From Sinorhizobium garamanticum (GTDB lineage: Bacteria > Pseudomonadota > Alphaproteobacteria > Rhizobiales > Rhizobiaceae): 64,000 nucleotides of DNA. The position numbers and the translations under genes are program-made. Positions 20,877-31,830 of this stretch are shown here, piece by piece. The stretch spans positions 1,736,001 through 1,800,000 of the forward strand of contig NZ_CP120374.1 in the NCBI RefSeq assembly GCF_029892065.1. Reading direction: 5' to 3'. Below the pieces are notes generated by a model, which ran no database searches, was not told the DNA's origin, and saw only the letters and a list, made by a program, of their open reading frames with translations. Numbering within the stretch: position 1 is the first letter of the stretch; the number at the start of each line of letters is the position of its first letter.

Positions 20877-22148
20877 ATGGACATGGCGGGATCGACGGCG
20901 GCGGTCGGAGAAGCGGGGAGCTTGAGCGGGACGGGCTATCGGCGCCCCGCGGACGAGGCGATCGCTGCGGACGCGCGGGCACTGTCCGAGCAGCTCAAGG
21001 CAATGCGTGAGCGCCTGTTCCCGCCGACGGCGATGAAGACTCTCCGAAGCTTCACCTCGGGCGAAGCGGCCCGACTGATCGGCGTCTCGGACGGTTATCT
21101 TCGGCAGCTGTCGCTGGCCGGCGAGGGTCCGCAGCCCGACACCGGGTCTGGCGGGCGGCGCTCCTATTCGCTCTCCGACATCAATGCGCTTCGCCGGCAT
21201 TTCGCCGACCAGGCACTGGCCAAGGGCAATGTCGCCAAGGCGCGCAGCTACCTGAAATGGCGCGATGCCGTGAAGGGCGAGCACCTGCAGGTCATCTCCG
21301 TCACCAACTTCAAGGGCGGGTCCGGCAAGACGACATCGTCGGTCCATCTGGCCCAATATCTCGCCATGACCGGCCATCGTGTGCTCGCGGTCGATCTCGA
21401 TCCGCAGGCCTCGCTTTCGGCTCTGTTCGGCTATCAGCCGGAACTGGACCTGACCGGCAATGACACGCTTTACGGCGCCATCCGCTACGACGCCGAGGCG
21501 CGGCCGCTGAAGGACATCATCCGCAAGACCTATTTCGACGGGCTCGATCTGGTGCCGGGCAATCTCGAACTGCAGGAGTTCGAGCATACTACGCCGCAGG
21601 CGCTAAGTGCCCGCCAGAGCGGCGCGGATGCCGGCCCGCTGTTCTTCGCCCGCGTCCAGACGGCGCTTGCGAGTGTCGCCGACGACTATGACGTCGTCGT
21701 CATCGACTGCCCGCCACAGCTCGGCTACCTCACGCTTTCGGCGCTCTGCGCCTCGACCTCTGTCATCGTGACGGTGCATCCGCAGATGCTCGACGTCGCC
21801 TCGATGAACCAGTTCCTCTTCATGACTTCGGACCTGCTTGGCGTCGTGCGCGACGCCGGCGGCGAACTCAATTTCGATTTCCTGCGCTATCTCGTCACCC
21901 GCTTCGAGCCCAATGACGGGCCGCAGGCGCAGATCGTCGGCTTCATGCGCTCGCTGTTCGGCGATCGCGTGCTGACCTCGGCGATGGTGAAATCGACGGC
22001 GATCTCGGACGCCGGCCTGACGAAGCAGACGCTCTACGAGGTCGGCCGGGAGAATTTCACCCGCGCGACCTATGACCGGGCGATCGAGTCGCTGAACGCC
22101 GTCAACGGCGAAGTCGAGGCTCTCATTCATGCGGCCTGGGGGCGTTAA
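20877..22148 (+). CDS. repA: RepA-type plasmid partition ATPase (ParA family)
   Basis: The 423-residue protein matches RepA of repABC replicons. An N-terminal MerR-like HTH (about residues 55-105; TSGEAARLIGVSDGYLRQLS) is followed by the ParA ATPase with deviant Walker A FKGGSGKTT and Walker B-like VVVIDCPPQLG. RepA proteins repress their own operon and move plasmid copies with RepB. The start at 20877 follows GAGAGG at a good distance. repB begins 3 bp after the stop. Confidence 0.93.
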   Translation: MDMAGSTAAVGEAGSLSGTGYRRPADEAIAADARALSEQLKAMRERLFPPTAMKTLRSFTSGEAARLIGVSDGYLRQLSLAGEGPQPDTGSGGRRSYSLSDINALRRHFADQALAKGNVAKARSYLKWRDAVKGEHLQVISVTNFKGGSGKTTSSVHLAQYLAMTGHRVLAVDLDPQASLSALFGYQPELDLTGNDTLYGAIRYDAEARPLKDIIRKTYFDGLDLVPGNLELQEFEHTTPQALSARQSGADAGPLFFARVQTALASVADDYDVVVIDCPPQLGYLTLSALCASTSVIVTVHPQMLDVASMNQFLFMTSDLLGVVRDAGGELNFDFLRYLVTRFEPNDGPQAQIVGFMRSLFGDRVLTSAMVKSTAISDAGLTKQTLYEVGRENFTRATYDRAIESLNAVNGEVEALIHAAWGR

Positions 22149-22151
22149 GAC

Positions 22152-23204
22152 ATGGCTGGCAACAACCGGAAAAACGAATTGCGGGCGCTGTTTGCGGGCG
22201 GTGCTCCCACGGCACCGGCGGAACAGAAGGCCGAGAGCGAGTTGACACCTGTCAACGGGCGGCCCGCCTCCACCCCGGATGCCCCACGCGCCGCGTCAGG
22301 AGCGGTCCGGGCGATGGGGCTTTCGCTTGGCAACATCACGCGCGAGGCGGAGGAGGCGCGCGTGTTGCGGGAAGCTCTCACCCAGGGCGAGCGCGTCGTG
22401 GCACTCGATCCTGTCCTGGTCGAGGGCTCCTTCGTCGAGGACCGGCTGACCGACGGCGAGGTCGACGATCCCGATTTCCTGGCGCTCGTCGAAAGCATTC
22501 GCGAGAACGGCCAGCAATCGCCGATCCTCGTGCGTCCGCACCCGGAAAAGCCGGGTCACTACCAGACCGCCTACGGCCATCGCCGGCTGAAGGCGGTGCG
22601 CCGGCTTGAACTGCAGGTGAAGGCGATCGTCCGGCCGCTTTCCGACGACGAGCTGGTGCTCGCCCAAGGCAAGGAAAATGCAGAACGGCGCAACCTTTCC
22701 TTCATCGAGCGGGCGCTTTTTGCCGCGGCGCTCGCCGCGCGCGGATTCGATCGCAAGGTGATCGGTGACGCGCTCGCCGTGCAGAAGAGCGAGCTGTCGC
22801 GCCTCCTCCAGGTGGCCGACAGCGTGCCGCATCATCTCGCCAGGGCGGTCGGCCCGGCGCCGAAGGCCGGGCGAGAGCGGTGGATGGCGATCGCCACGCT
22901 GCTCGAAAGGGAAGAGGCGCGTGAACTGGCGGACGAGGAAATCGGTTCGCCGCGGTTCCGCGCCGCAGACACCGACCAGCGCTTCCAGCTCGTCTTCAAT
23001 CGCCTGTCTGAGAGGGACAAGCCGGAGCCGGAGAAGCCGGAGGAACTGAGAGACGAGGCCGGCCGTGTCTTCGCGCGGCTGAAGCTCGACGGAAAGGCCC
23101 CAAGAATCGAGTTCCTGCCCGGCACCCACCCGGCCTTCCTCAAGGAAGCGGTGTCGATGCTGGCAAAATGGCACGCGACATTTGTGAAGAACCAGAAGTC
23201 GTAG
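22152..23204 (+). CDS. repB: RepB-type plasmid partition protein (ParB family)
   Basis: The 350-residue protein has the ParB N-terminal nuclease-like box (SIRENGQQSPILVRPHPEKPGHYQTAYGHRRLKA, split here only by family motif) and a central HTH (VIGDALAVQKSELSRLLQVAD). RepB binds parS sites and recruits RepA. It is co-transcribed with repA. In the repABC family a repC initiator normally follows within a few hundred bases; here the next gene is an acyltransferase on the other strand, so this is a repAB pair without repC. Confidence 0.92.
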   Translation: MAGNNRKNELRALFAGGAPTAPAEQKAESELTPVNGRPASTPDAPRAASGAVRAMGLSLGNITREAEEARVLREALTQGERVVALDPVLVEGSFVEDRLTDGEVDDPDFLALVESIRENGQQSPILVRPHPEKPGHYQTAYGHRRLKAVRRLELQVKAIVRPLSDDELVLAQGKENAERRNLSFIERALFAAALAARGFDRKVIGDALAVQKSELSRLLQVADSVPHHLARAVGPAPKAGRERWMAIATLLEREEARELADEEIGSPRFRAADTDQRFQLVFNRLSERDKPEPEKPEELRDEAGRVFARLKLDGKAPRIEFLPGTHPAFLKEAVSMLAKWHATFVKNQKS

Positions 23205-23228
23205 ATTCTCTTTCGGCTTGCGGCGGCA

Positions 23229-23400
23229 CCCACCTCTGCCTGCCGGGCGTCTCCCCCACAAGGGGGAAGATTTGAAGAGGCACCGCTGCGTCCCTTTCAC
23301 TTGCCACAGTGAGTTTGACCCTGTCGTGGAGACGAAACTGGGGCTCGCGCCTTGCCGATCTCCCCACTTGTGGGGGAGATGCCCGGTAGGGCAGAGGGGG
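23229..23400. repeat. RIME-like inverted repeat element
   Basis: Two arms of about 34 bp (23229-23262 and 23367-23400) are inverted copies with few mismatches. Each contains the stretch TCTCCCCCACAAG or its complement, and a GCCGGGC / GCCCGGT block. A 100-bp core separates them. It fills the gap between repB and the convergent acyltransferase gene. The layout matches the mosaic intergenic elements (RIME) known from Rhizobium; the name is given by resemblance. Confidence 0.8.
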
Positions 23401-23459
23401 GTCGAGATACGGCACCAGCCGCAAATCTGCTCGCAGAGCGAATTCCGCTCCAACCTCAC

Positions 23460-24614
23460 TCACGCCCGAACCGGCTGAGGTTTTTGCCTGTTGATCAAAC
23501 GCTTTGCGAGCCTCTGACCAGGTCTTTCGACCGCGAAGAAAGTCATGCAGGCAGCCGCGTAGACCAAAGGCACGAGAATGGCGGTGACTGCGGCGAAGCG
23601 CACGGGCGGCGTGATCGTGTCGCCGAAAGTGGCAATGAAATAGGCGGCGATCGGCTGCAGGAAGATGAGGTGCCAGAGATAGGCCCCGAATGAAAGTTCA
23701 CCGAGCCAATGAAAGAACCTGTTTCCGAGCGACGAAGAAAGGGCGCGAAGCCTGAGGCCCACCGTGTTGCCGATCAGGCGATGATAGAGGAGTGCGAAGA
23801 AGAAGCCGACGAGCGCGACGCGCATCAGCATTTTCGTAGCGGTCATATCGCCACCGATCGGCAGAAGAGCGAGCGCGATTGCCGCTCCGCCGTGCAGAAC
23901 AGCTTTCGACCCGTCCGCGTGAAGACCAAGCGCCAACAGCATTCCGCAAAGAAAGATATGCATCTTCAGCGGCAGGAACGCCGGCATTGGAAAGTGGACT
24001 CCCAGCACGCTCGACGTCGACACGATCGCGAGGGCAATAATGGCGGTAAAGAGCGCGCCCTTCAGCCATCCGCCTTTCTTGAGCAAGAGCATGATGAAGG
24101 GAAAGGCCGCGTAGAACTGCATTTCGAGCCCTATGCTCCAGTCCGGCAGCGGTGTGCGGTAGGCATAGTCGGGAGAGAGGCCGAAGAGAAAGCTCGCGTG
24201 CATCAGCCCGTTGGTCAATCCGTTGTCGAGATAGCGTTGCGGCGATTGCGGCGTTCTTCCGAGGAAGGCGTCGATGACCATTCTCGATTCGAACAGCCAG
24301 GTGCCGAGCGCGAAGGCAACGGCGAGAAGGACATAATAGAGCGGCGCGATTCTGAGGAAACGCCGGATCCAGAAGCTTGCCCAGGTCGAGGTCAGTTCCC
24401 ACGGCTCCTTGGCGGCACGCAGCTGATAGTGAAATACCATCAGAAAGCCGGAAAGCATGATGAAGAGATCAACACCGAGATCGGGTTCCGACAGAACCGG
24501 CAAGCGCCAACCTGTCAGCAGCAGCGCATGGCCGATCATCACCCAGAGAGATGCCAGCCCTCGAAGTCCATCCAGGCAATCGATTCGGATTTTGCGGGGA
24601 TCATAGTCAGCCAT
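23460..24614 (-). CDS. Acyltransferase family 3 (OafA/YrhL-type) membrane protein
   Basis: The 384-residue protein has about ten membrane segments and the acyltransferase-3 motifs LDGLRGLASLWVMIGH near the N-terminus and FLRIAPLYYVLL. Such enzymes O-acylate surface polysaccharides or small molecules; the target here is unknown. The start at 24614 is preferred because the protein family begins at the DPRKIRIDCLDG segment. The frame stays open upstream for 36 codons, but these come from repeat copy 3. It ends facing repB. Confidence 0.9.
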   Translation of the reverse strand: MADYDPRKIRIDCLDGLRGLASLWVMIGHALLLTGWRLPVLSEPDLGVDLFIMLSGFLMVFHYQLRAAKEPWELTSTWASFWIRRFLRIAPLYYVLLAVAFALGTWLFESRMVIDAFLGRTPQSPQRYLDNGLTNGLMHASFLFGLSPDYAYRTPLPDWSIGLEMQFYAAFPFIMLLLKKGGWLKGALFTAIIALAIVSTSSVLGVHFPMPAFLPLKMHIFLCGMLLALGLHADGSKAVLHGGAAIALALLPIGGDMTATKMLMRVALVGFFFALLYHRLIGNTVGLRLRALSSSLGNRFFHWLGELSFGAYLWHLIFLQPIAAYFIATFGDTITPPVRFAAVTAILVPLVYAAACMTFFAVERPGQRLAKRLINRQKPQPVRA

Positions 24615-24641
24615 CAGCAATCTTCGTCCTTGTTGGCGACC

Positions 24642-24719
24642 ACAGCGCGCGCGTCTTATGAGACGCGCAAAGGACGCTGTAGCAACTTTGAAGCGCTGCA
24701 TGTTTTTGGAAACATGCAG
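24642..24719. repeat. Palindromic intergenic repeat, copy 3 (short form)
   Basis: The copy has ACAGCGCGCGCGTCTTATG, the GGACGCTGTAGCA block and a shortened second hairpin where GCATGTTT and AAACATGC are nearly joined. It lies directly upstream of the acyltransferase gene. Confidence 0.88.
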
Positions 24720-24843
24720 CAAAGGTTACTGCCTGCGTGCTATGTTGCGACGCACAAGGGACTGCCTAGAGGCTGACTAAGGCGAGAGTAAGTAATCGGC
24801 GAGCTTTGAAAGATTGCCGCAAGCCGCCTAGCGCTGCTTCCGC

Positions 24844-25248
24844 TCAGACGCGGCCGGCGCGTCCATCCAGGCTGAAGGTACCCGCGCCGAAGGCGGCGAT
24901 CTGGAGGAATCCGCCCGTGATGGCGAGATTCTTCATGAAATGGATCATCTGGTTTTGGTCTGCAAAATCTGTGTGAAATCCGAGAGCCGATGCCAGGGTG
25001 AAGACCGCTAGTGCGAGCCCCGCCAAGCGGGCTTGATAGCCAAGGACGAGAAGGATGCTGCCGGCGAGTTCCACGACGAGAGCGACTGCAAAGGCTACCG
25101 TGGGCAGGGGCAGATTGGCCGCCCTTATATACTCGATCGTTCCTGCGGGATCGGCTAACTTTTCGAAGCCGGACGAGAGGAAAATGGCGACGAGAAGCAG
25201 ACGGCCGATGAAGGCCAGGACGCTCTGAAGTGCAAGGTTTTCGCTCAT
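24844..25248 (-). CDS. DoxX-family membrane protein
   Basis: The 134-residue protein has four membrane segments and the DoxX family opening LLLVAIFLSSGFEKLADP, with a further GYQARLAGLALAVFTL segment. DoxX-like proteins are linked to membrane redox processes, but their reaction is often unknown. The start at 25248 follows an AAAGG site; 22 open upstream codons are not membrane-like. No partner gene is adjacent. Confidence 0.88.
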   Translation of the reverse strand: MSENLALQSVLAFIGRLLLVAIFLSSGFEKLADPAGTIEYIRAANLPLPTVAFAVALVVELAGSILLVLGYQARLAGLALAVFTLASALGFHTDFADQNQMIHFMKNLAITGGFLQIAAFGAGTFSLDGRAGRV

Positions 25249-25668
25249 GTCGAGTGCCTTTCTGAGATCACGAGAGCGGGATGCGGGCGGAAAACCGCGC
25301 ACACTTTTCCTCATCCCGCTCTATCGGCGGTGTGGCGTCAGAAGATTTCCAACTGCCGCGCATCACCGGCGCTATTGAGCTTTTCCCCCCGGTGCCCGCG
25401 AGGAGGGATGGCGATAGCAATCTGTGTTTGCAAACATAGCGCTCACGCTTCGAAAATCTTCCCGGTCTGAAACAGAATTTGAACGGCGGCAAAAACCGCC
25501 GCCGAAGCCCTGAAAAGCCTTGGATGCGGTCGGCCGGGAGGGGCTCGGCGAAGCCCTTCGGAGGGGCATGCGGAGTTTCCGGCGGTGTGCCTGGAAGGGA
25601 GTTGTTAACCTTCATTTCCTATTCGCTTAAGGCAGCCCCTTCGATAATGAATTTCGAGTTTTCAGGCC
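25249..25668. other. Intergenic region upstream of the ftsK-like gene
   Basis: About 420 bp separate the divergent DoxX and FtsK-like genes. Open frames on both strands here lack protein-like features. A 12-bp palindrome TGTTTGCAAACA lies at 25425-25436 and may be a binding site. A stop codon lies close upstream in the frame of the FtsK-like gene, which fixes its start at 25669. Confidence 0.5.
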
Positions 25669-28506
<2,838 letters not shown>

Positions 28507-28620
28507 TTGGAAGCCTCGCCTAGAGCACGTGGCGATCTGAAGTCGTTTCCGAATTGCTGTCTCGCCGGCGCATAGCCTCGAAGCGGCGCGTACGCGATTG
28601 CTTGAAATCTGTTCACCGGA

Positions 28621-28648
28621 GTAATACTGTTGCGACAAGGAGTATTAC
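28621..28648. promoter_or_regulatory. vapBC operator and promoter
   Basis: GTAATACT (28621-28628) and AGTATTAC (28641-28648) form a perfect 8-bp inverted repeat around 12 bp, just before vapB. A promoter-like pair TTGAAA (28602-28607) and TACTGT (28625-28630) with 17-bp spacing overlaps the first arm. This fits autorepression by the VapBC complex. Confidence 0.75.
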
Positions 28649-28660
28649 CGAGATGCCCAG

Positions 28661-28894
28661 ATGACCACGACGGTTACAGCAAAAGGCCAAGTGACGATTC
28701 CGAAGCCTGTCCGCGACCTGTTGGGGATCGGCCCCGGCAGCAAGGTCGACTTTCGCCGCGCCGCCGATGGGAGCATCGTTCTGACGCGTGCCGACAAGAA
28801 GCAACCGGCGAGCCGCTTTGCAAAGTTGCGCGGTCATGCAGGCAGGGGGTTCGACACGGACGCCATCATGGCGTTGACCCGCGGTGAGGGATGA
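28661..28894 (+). CDS. vapB: VapB-type antitoxin (AbrB/SpoVT DNA-binding domain)
   Basis: The 77-residue protein is almost entirely an AbrB-like swapped-hairpin domain (TVTAKGQVTIPKPVRDLLGI, then PGSKVDF). The remaining C-terminus should bind and neutralise the VapC toxin. Its stop region overlaps the toxin start by 4 bp. The inverted repeat at 28621-28648 is its likely operator. Confidence 0.92.
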   Translation: MTTTVTAKGQVTIPKPVRDLLGIGPGSKVDFRRAADGSIVLTRADKKQPASRFAKLRGHAGRGFDTDAIMALTRGEG

Positions 28895-29295
28895 CGCTCG
28901 TCGACACCAATGTCTTGTTGGACCTTGTCACGGATGACGCCAAGTGGGCAGATTGGTCGATTGCGCAGCTTGAAGCGGCAAGCCTCGCAGCACCACTGCT
29001 GATCAACGATACGATTTATGCGGAGTTGTCGGTCCGATACGGTCGGATCGAAGACCTTGATGCATTTCTCGACGAGGCTGGGCTCGATATGACGCCGATG
29101 CCTCGAGCGGCTCTTTTTCTCGCAGCCAAGGTCTTCACGCAGTATCGACGGGCGGGAGGATCAAGGATCGGCGTTTTGCCCGATTTCTTCATCGGCGCGC
29201 ACGCTGCGGTCAGTCAGATCCCATTGCTGACACGTGATATCGGCCGGTACCGAACCTATTTCCCGTCGCTCGCGCTGATCACACCACCCGCGTAG
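28891..29295 (+). CDS. vapC: VapC-type PIN-domain ribonuclease toxin
   Basis: The 134-residue protein has the PIN-domain acidic residues: the N-terminal DTNVLLDL, a glutamate in INDTIYAELSVRY, and PDFFIGAHA with D and an RDIGRYRTYFP end. VapC toxins cleave tRNA or rRNA when not held by VapB. It overlaps vapB by 4 bp. The module lies inside one copy of a duplicated ftsK/SDR junction. Confidence 0.92.
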   Translation: MTLVDTNVLLDLVTDDAKWADWSIAQLEAASLAAPLLINDTIYAELSVRYGRIEDLDAFLDEAGLDMTPMPRAALFLAAKVFTQYRRAGGSRIGVLPDFFIGAHAAVSQIPLLTRDIGRYRTYFPSLALITPPA

Positions 29296-29342
29296 GCGAG
29301 AACAAGGAACCCGCAGAGCAACTGGCCTCGCACCGGTGACGG

Positions 29343-29417
29343 TCAGGCCTTCGTACGGGACGGCGCATCCCGTTGCGATCGGCCGGCGCGACAGCAGCTC
29401 CTGAACGTCTTGCCCGA
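29343..29417 (-). pseudogene. Remnant of an SDR-SEC-C gene (last 24 codons)
   Basis: Read on the minus strand this stretch ends in a stop and encodes a peptide beginning SGKTFRSCCRAGRSQR, a close match to the last residues of the SDR-SEC-C protein at 30151-31038. The 75 bp align with 30151-30225 with roughly one mismatch in eight. The first half of the zinc motif (CPCG) is missing because the fragment is joined to an ftsK tail at 29415-29417, sharing CGA. Confidence 0.85.
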
Positions 29418-29465
29418 CCATTCCGGTGCGCCCGAAAGCGATGATATGGAGTGATGCGAAGCTTC
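29415..29465 (+). pseudogene. Duplicated 3' end of the ftsK-like gene
   Basis: These 51 bp repeat the end of the ftsK-like gene at 28467-28517, including the final codons, the stop TGA and about ten bases after it. About six positions differ. No start or motor domain is attached, so it is a dead fragment made by the duplication described in the findings. Confidence 0.85.
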
Positions 29466-29523
29466 GTGTGTCATCGCGGATGTGCGGGCGTGACCACGAG
29501 AATGACTTCTTGATCACCGCGGT

Positions 29524-29802
29524 CTAGCGATCCTCGCGCGTGTGCCAAAGCCTCAGCACGTAGATTGTCGACTGCGTGATCTCATAGCGCATTTCGTAAT
29601 GGCTAACGAGAATACGACGGACCGCGCGGGGATCGAACTCTTCCAGCCGTTCGCCGATCCGTGGCTGTTCGAGCAGGCGCCTTGGGGCGCTCGCCAGTGC
29701 CTGCACCGTGCGGGCTTCTGCTTGTCGATTGACCGGTGCTAGAAAATCATAGAGGCGTCCGAGGTCAGAAACCGACTTGGTCGTCCAATGGAGCTTCATC
29801 AA
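29524..29802 (-). CDS. RelE/ParE-family toxin
   Basis: The 92-residue basic protein has the RelE/ParE fold pattern: WTTKSVSDLGRLYDFLA at the start, RIGERLEEFDPRAVRRILVSHYEMRYEI in the middle and the final VLRLWHTREDR strand with the usual H-x-R-x-x-R ending. ParE members poison gyrase; RelE members cleave mRNA; the target here is not determined. It overlaps the antitoxin gene by 4 bp. Confidence 0.9.
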   Translation of the reverse strand: MMKLHWTTKSVSDLGRLYDFLAPVNRQAEARTVQALASAPRRLLEQPRIGERLEEFDPRAVRRILVSHYEMRYEITQSTIYVLRLWHTREDR

Positions 29803-30059
29803 AGTGGCAGCGGCAGCGGCTTGTCACTATCGAGGCTGTCGGCCCAAGCTTGCACGGACTGGTGGCTGACGACATGGCCCCCGTCGACATTGGCGAGCGC
29901 CTCCAGCGTCAAGCGCCGGCGCTCCTCTTCCTGATCGATCCAGGCGGTCAGCGCCTGCTTGACGATCCAGCCGCGCGAACGTTCGAGCCGTGCCGCAATC
30001 TGATCGACCTTTTCTGCGAGCGGCAGCGGCACATGTGCTGTCAGCACCTTCGTTTCCAT
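29799..30059 (-). CDS. Ribbon-helix-helix (CopG/ParD-like) antitoxin
   Basis: The 86-residue protein has a ribbon-helix-helix N-terminus (TKVLTAHVPLPLAEKVDQI, then ERSRGWIVKQALTAWI) and an acidic C-terminal tail that should bind the toxin. It is translated just before the ParE-like toxin. A 33-bp near-perfect palindrome directly upstream is the expected operator for autorepression. Confidence 0.9.
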   Translation of the reverse strand: METKVLTAHVPLPLAEKVDQIAARLERSRGWIVKQALTAWIDQEEERRRLTLEALANVDGGHVVSHQSVQAWADSLDSDKPLPLPL

Positions 30060-30075
30060 GGCTCCATTCCTTTTT

Positions 30076-30108
30076 AATCAGGTTTAATCATAGTGATTAA
30101 ACCTGATT
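30076..30108. promoter_or_regulatory. 33-bp operator palindrome of the parDE-like module
   Basis: AATCAGGTTTAATCA (30076-30090) and its exact complement TGATTAAACCTGATT (30094-30108) flank a 3-bp centre. The site lies 16 bp before the antitoxin start. Within each arm, GGTTTAAT-like half-sites suggest two dimers binding side by side, as usual for ribbon-helix-helix antitoxins. Confidence 0.85.
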
Positions 30109-30150
30109 GCATCCAGAGCCTTTTGACAAAACCGCCTCGCGGCGACGAGA

Positions 30151-31038
30151 TCAGGCCTTCGTTCCGGACGGCGAATGCCGTTGCGATCGGCCGGTGCGGC
30201 AACAGGTTTTGAACGTCTTGCCCGAACCGCAAGGGCAGGGATCATTGCCGCGCAGTTGCAACCGGGCGATCAGGGGCAGGAGGGCCGCGGACGGCAAGAG
30301 ACCGGCGAGAAGGATCGCCAGCCTGGCGGAGATGCCTGGGATCACGAGACGTCGGCCCGCCTTGAATCCGCGCCAGGCGCGTTCGGCCACGTATTCCGAA
30401 TCCACTTTGGGCAGGATCTTGAACAGCGCCGCCCTGTTGGCGCCCGATTTTTCGAGGAACTCCGTCGACACCGGCCCCGGGGCGACGCAGGTGACGGTCA
30501 CGCCGGCCGGGCGCACCTCCTGATGCAGTGCCTCCGAAAAGGAACGGACGAAGCCCTTGCTTGCATAGTACAAGGCCATGAAGGGGCCGGGCGTGAAGCT
30601 CGCGACGGAGCCGAGATTGATCACGCCGCCCCTGCCGCGCGCGACCATCCCCGGCAGGAAACGCAGCGTGAGCTCGGTCAAGACGCGGATATTGAGGTCG
30701 ACCATCCCGATTTGCTCGTCGAGCGGCAGCGTCGCGGCCCCGCCGCGCAGGCCGTAACCGGCGCTGTTGACGAGAACATCGCACATCAACCCCTCATTGC
30801 ACAGGAAGTCTTCGAGGTGCGCCGCCGCATCGCCGGCCGTGAGATCCAGAGCAAGTGTGAACGGCTTGCCGCCCGCCTTCCGCACGGCGGCCGCGACCGC
30901 CTCCAGGCCTTCTGCCGAACGCGCGACCAGGACGACGGTGGCGCCGTCCCTTGCGGCAGCCTCGGCGATCGCCTTGCCGATGCCGCGCGAGGCGCCGACC
31001 ACCACGACGGCTGGCCGAAGCTCTTGCCTTGACGTCAT
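30151..31038 (-). CDS. Short-chain dehydrogenase with C-terminal SEC-C zinc motif
   Basis: The 295-residue protein is an SDR oxidoreductase: nucleotide-binding GASRGIG at 15-21, NSAG at 91-94, catalytic S144 and Y157-x3-K161. A hydrophobic helix region (about 238-260) leads to a SEC-C motif with C268, C270, C279 and C280 (NDPCPCGSGKTFKTCC). SEC-C motifs bind zinc and usually sit on SecA or other adaptor proteins, so this fusion is uncommon. It is the last gene of a three-gene operon and overlaps the E2-like gene by 4 bp. The substrate is unknown. Confidence 0.9.
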   Translation of the reverse strand: MTSRQELRPAVVVVGASRGIGKAIAEAAARDGATVVLVARSAEGLEAVAAAVRKAGGKPFTLALDLTAGDAAAHLEDFLCNEGLMCDVLVNSAGYGLRGGAATLPLDEQIGMVDLNIRVLTELTLRFLPGMVARGRGGVINLGSVASFTPGPFMALYYASKGFVRSFSEALHQEVRPAGVTVTCVAPGPVSTEFLEKSGANRAALFKILPKVDSEYVAERAWRGFKAGRRLVIPGISARLAILLAGLLPSAALLPLIARLQLRGNDPCPCGSGKTFKTCCRTGRSQRHSPSGTKA

Positions 31039-31820
31039 GCTGCTGATCCCGATGCCGCAGCATTCCGGGCGGCTCCGTTCTCGGAAAGGCCTGCCACTTC
31101 ATCGGCGACTTCGCCGTTCAGGATCCTTTCGAATCGCTCCAGCGCGCGCGCGACATTGGCGCCGTCCATAACCCGGTGATCATAGTGGATGCGGACGGTC
31201 ACCAATCCATCCTCGCTGATCGGACCGTAATTGAAGATCGTCGTGAGCGGTGTCAGGGGATTGAGGGACTCCGCGCCGAGGCCGGAATAGACCGACAGCT
31301 GGAAGGTGCCGAAATGGCGCCCGCGCTGGCGGCCGATATTGAGGCCAAGCCACATGAGCAGCCACCGGATCGGCGCGGGTGCGCGGGCGAGCTTCAAGGC
31401 GCGGCGGAACTGCTTGATCTCCAGTACCGGACGTGATCGCGCCGACTGGATCAGCGCCCCCAATTCGGCGATCGATCGCTGCTCGGGGGTCTTGATCGTG
31501 CTCAGGAGCACGACCCGTTCGCCTTCATGTTCGCGCTCGTGCGCGATCGAGGCGACGCTTCCCGGATATTCGTAGAGCTGGGGTCTTGGGAATTTGACGT
31601 AGGCGCGGCGAAACTCCGGCGTCTCCTTGGAGAGGAGTGCATATCCTTTCAGGAAGAGCACTGTCCAGGACGGCCGGCTTGGCTGTGCCAATCTGGCTTT
31701 TTGCAGGGCGCCAAGGTTCATTTGGCGCTGCACCGTGACCCGTGGCACGCCGATCGAAAATCTCATGAGATCCCCGACAAGGCGTCGTGCCGCCGAAAGC
31801 TTGAGGGCTCGGCCTCGCAT
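31035..31820 (-). CDS. Stand-alone 2-oxoacid dehydrogenase acyltransferase-like catalytic domain
   Basis: The 261-residue protein resembles only the catalytic domain of E2 acyltransferases, with the HxxxDG motif as DHRVMDG (H215, D219) and the preceding FNYGPISEDG block. It lacks lipoyl and E1/E3-binding domains and a normal N-terminal core, so it cannot be a usual E2 subunit. It lies between an ICMT-like methyltransferase gene and the SDR-SEC-C gene. An acyl transfer onto a lipid or isoprenoid-like substrate is conceivable but unproven. Confidence 0.82.
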   Translation of the reverse strand: MRGRALKLSAARRLVGDLMRFSIGVPRVTVQRQMNLGALQKARLAQPSRPSWTVLFLKGYALLSKETPEFRRAYVKFPRPQLYEYPGSVASIAHEREHEGERVVLLSTIKTPEQRSIAELGALIQSARSRPVLEIKQFRRALKLARAPAPIRWLLMWLGLNIGRQRGRHFGTFQLSVYSGLGAESLNPLTPLTTIFNYGPISEDGLVTVRIHYDHRVMDGANVARALERFERILNGEVADEVAGLSENGAARNAAASGSAA

Positions 31821-31830
31821 CGTGCCACCT

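Noticed and set aside
22152..23459. Search for repC or a remnant downstream of repB
   Set aside because: The gap holds only the RIME-like repeat; no frame resembles RepC on either strand.
25425..25436. TGTTTGCAAACA palindrome upstream of the ftsK-like gene
   Set aside because: It is a single 12-bp palindrome without a second copy or known regulator; chance cannot be excluded.
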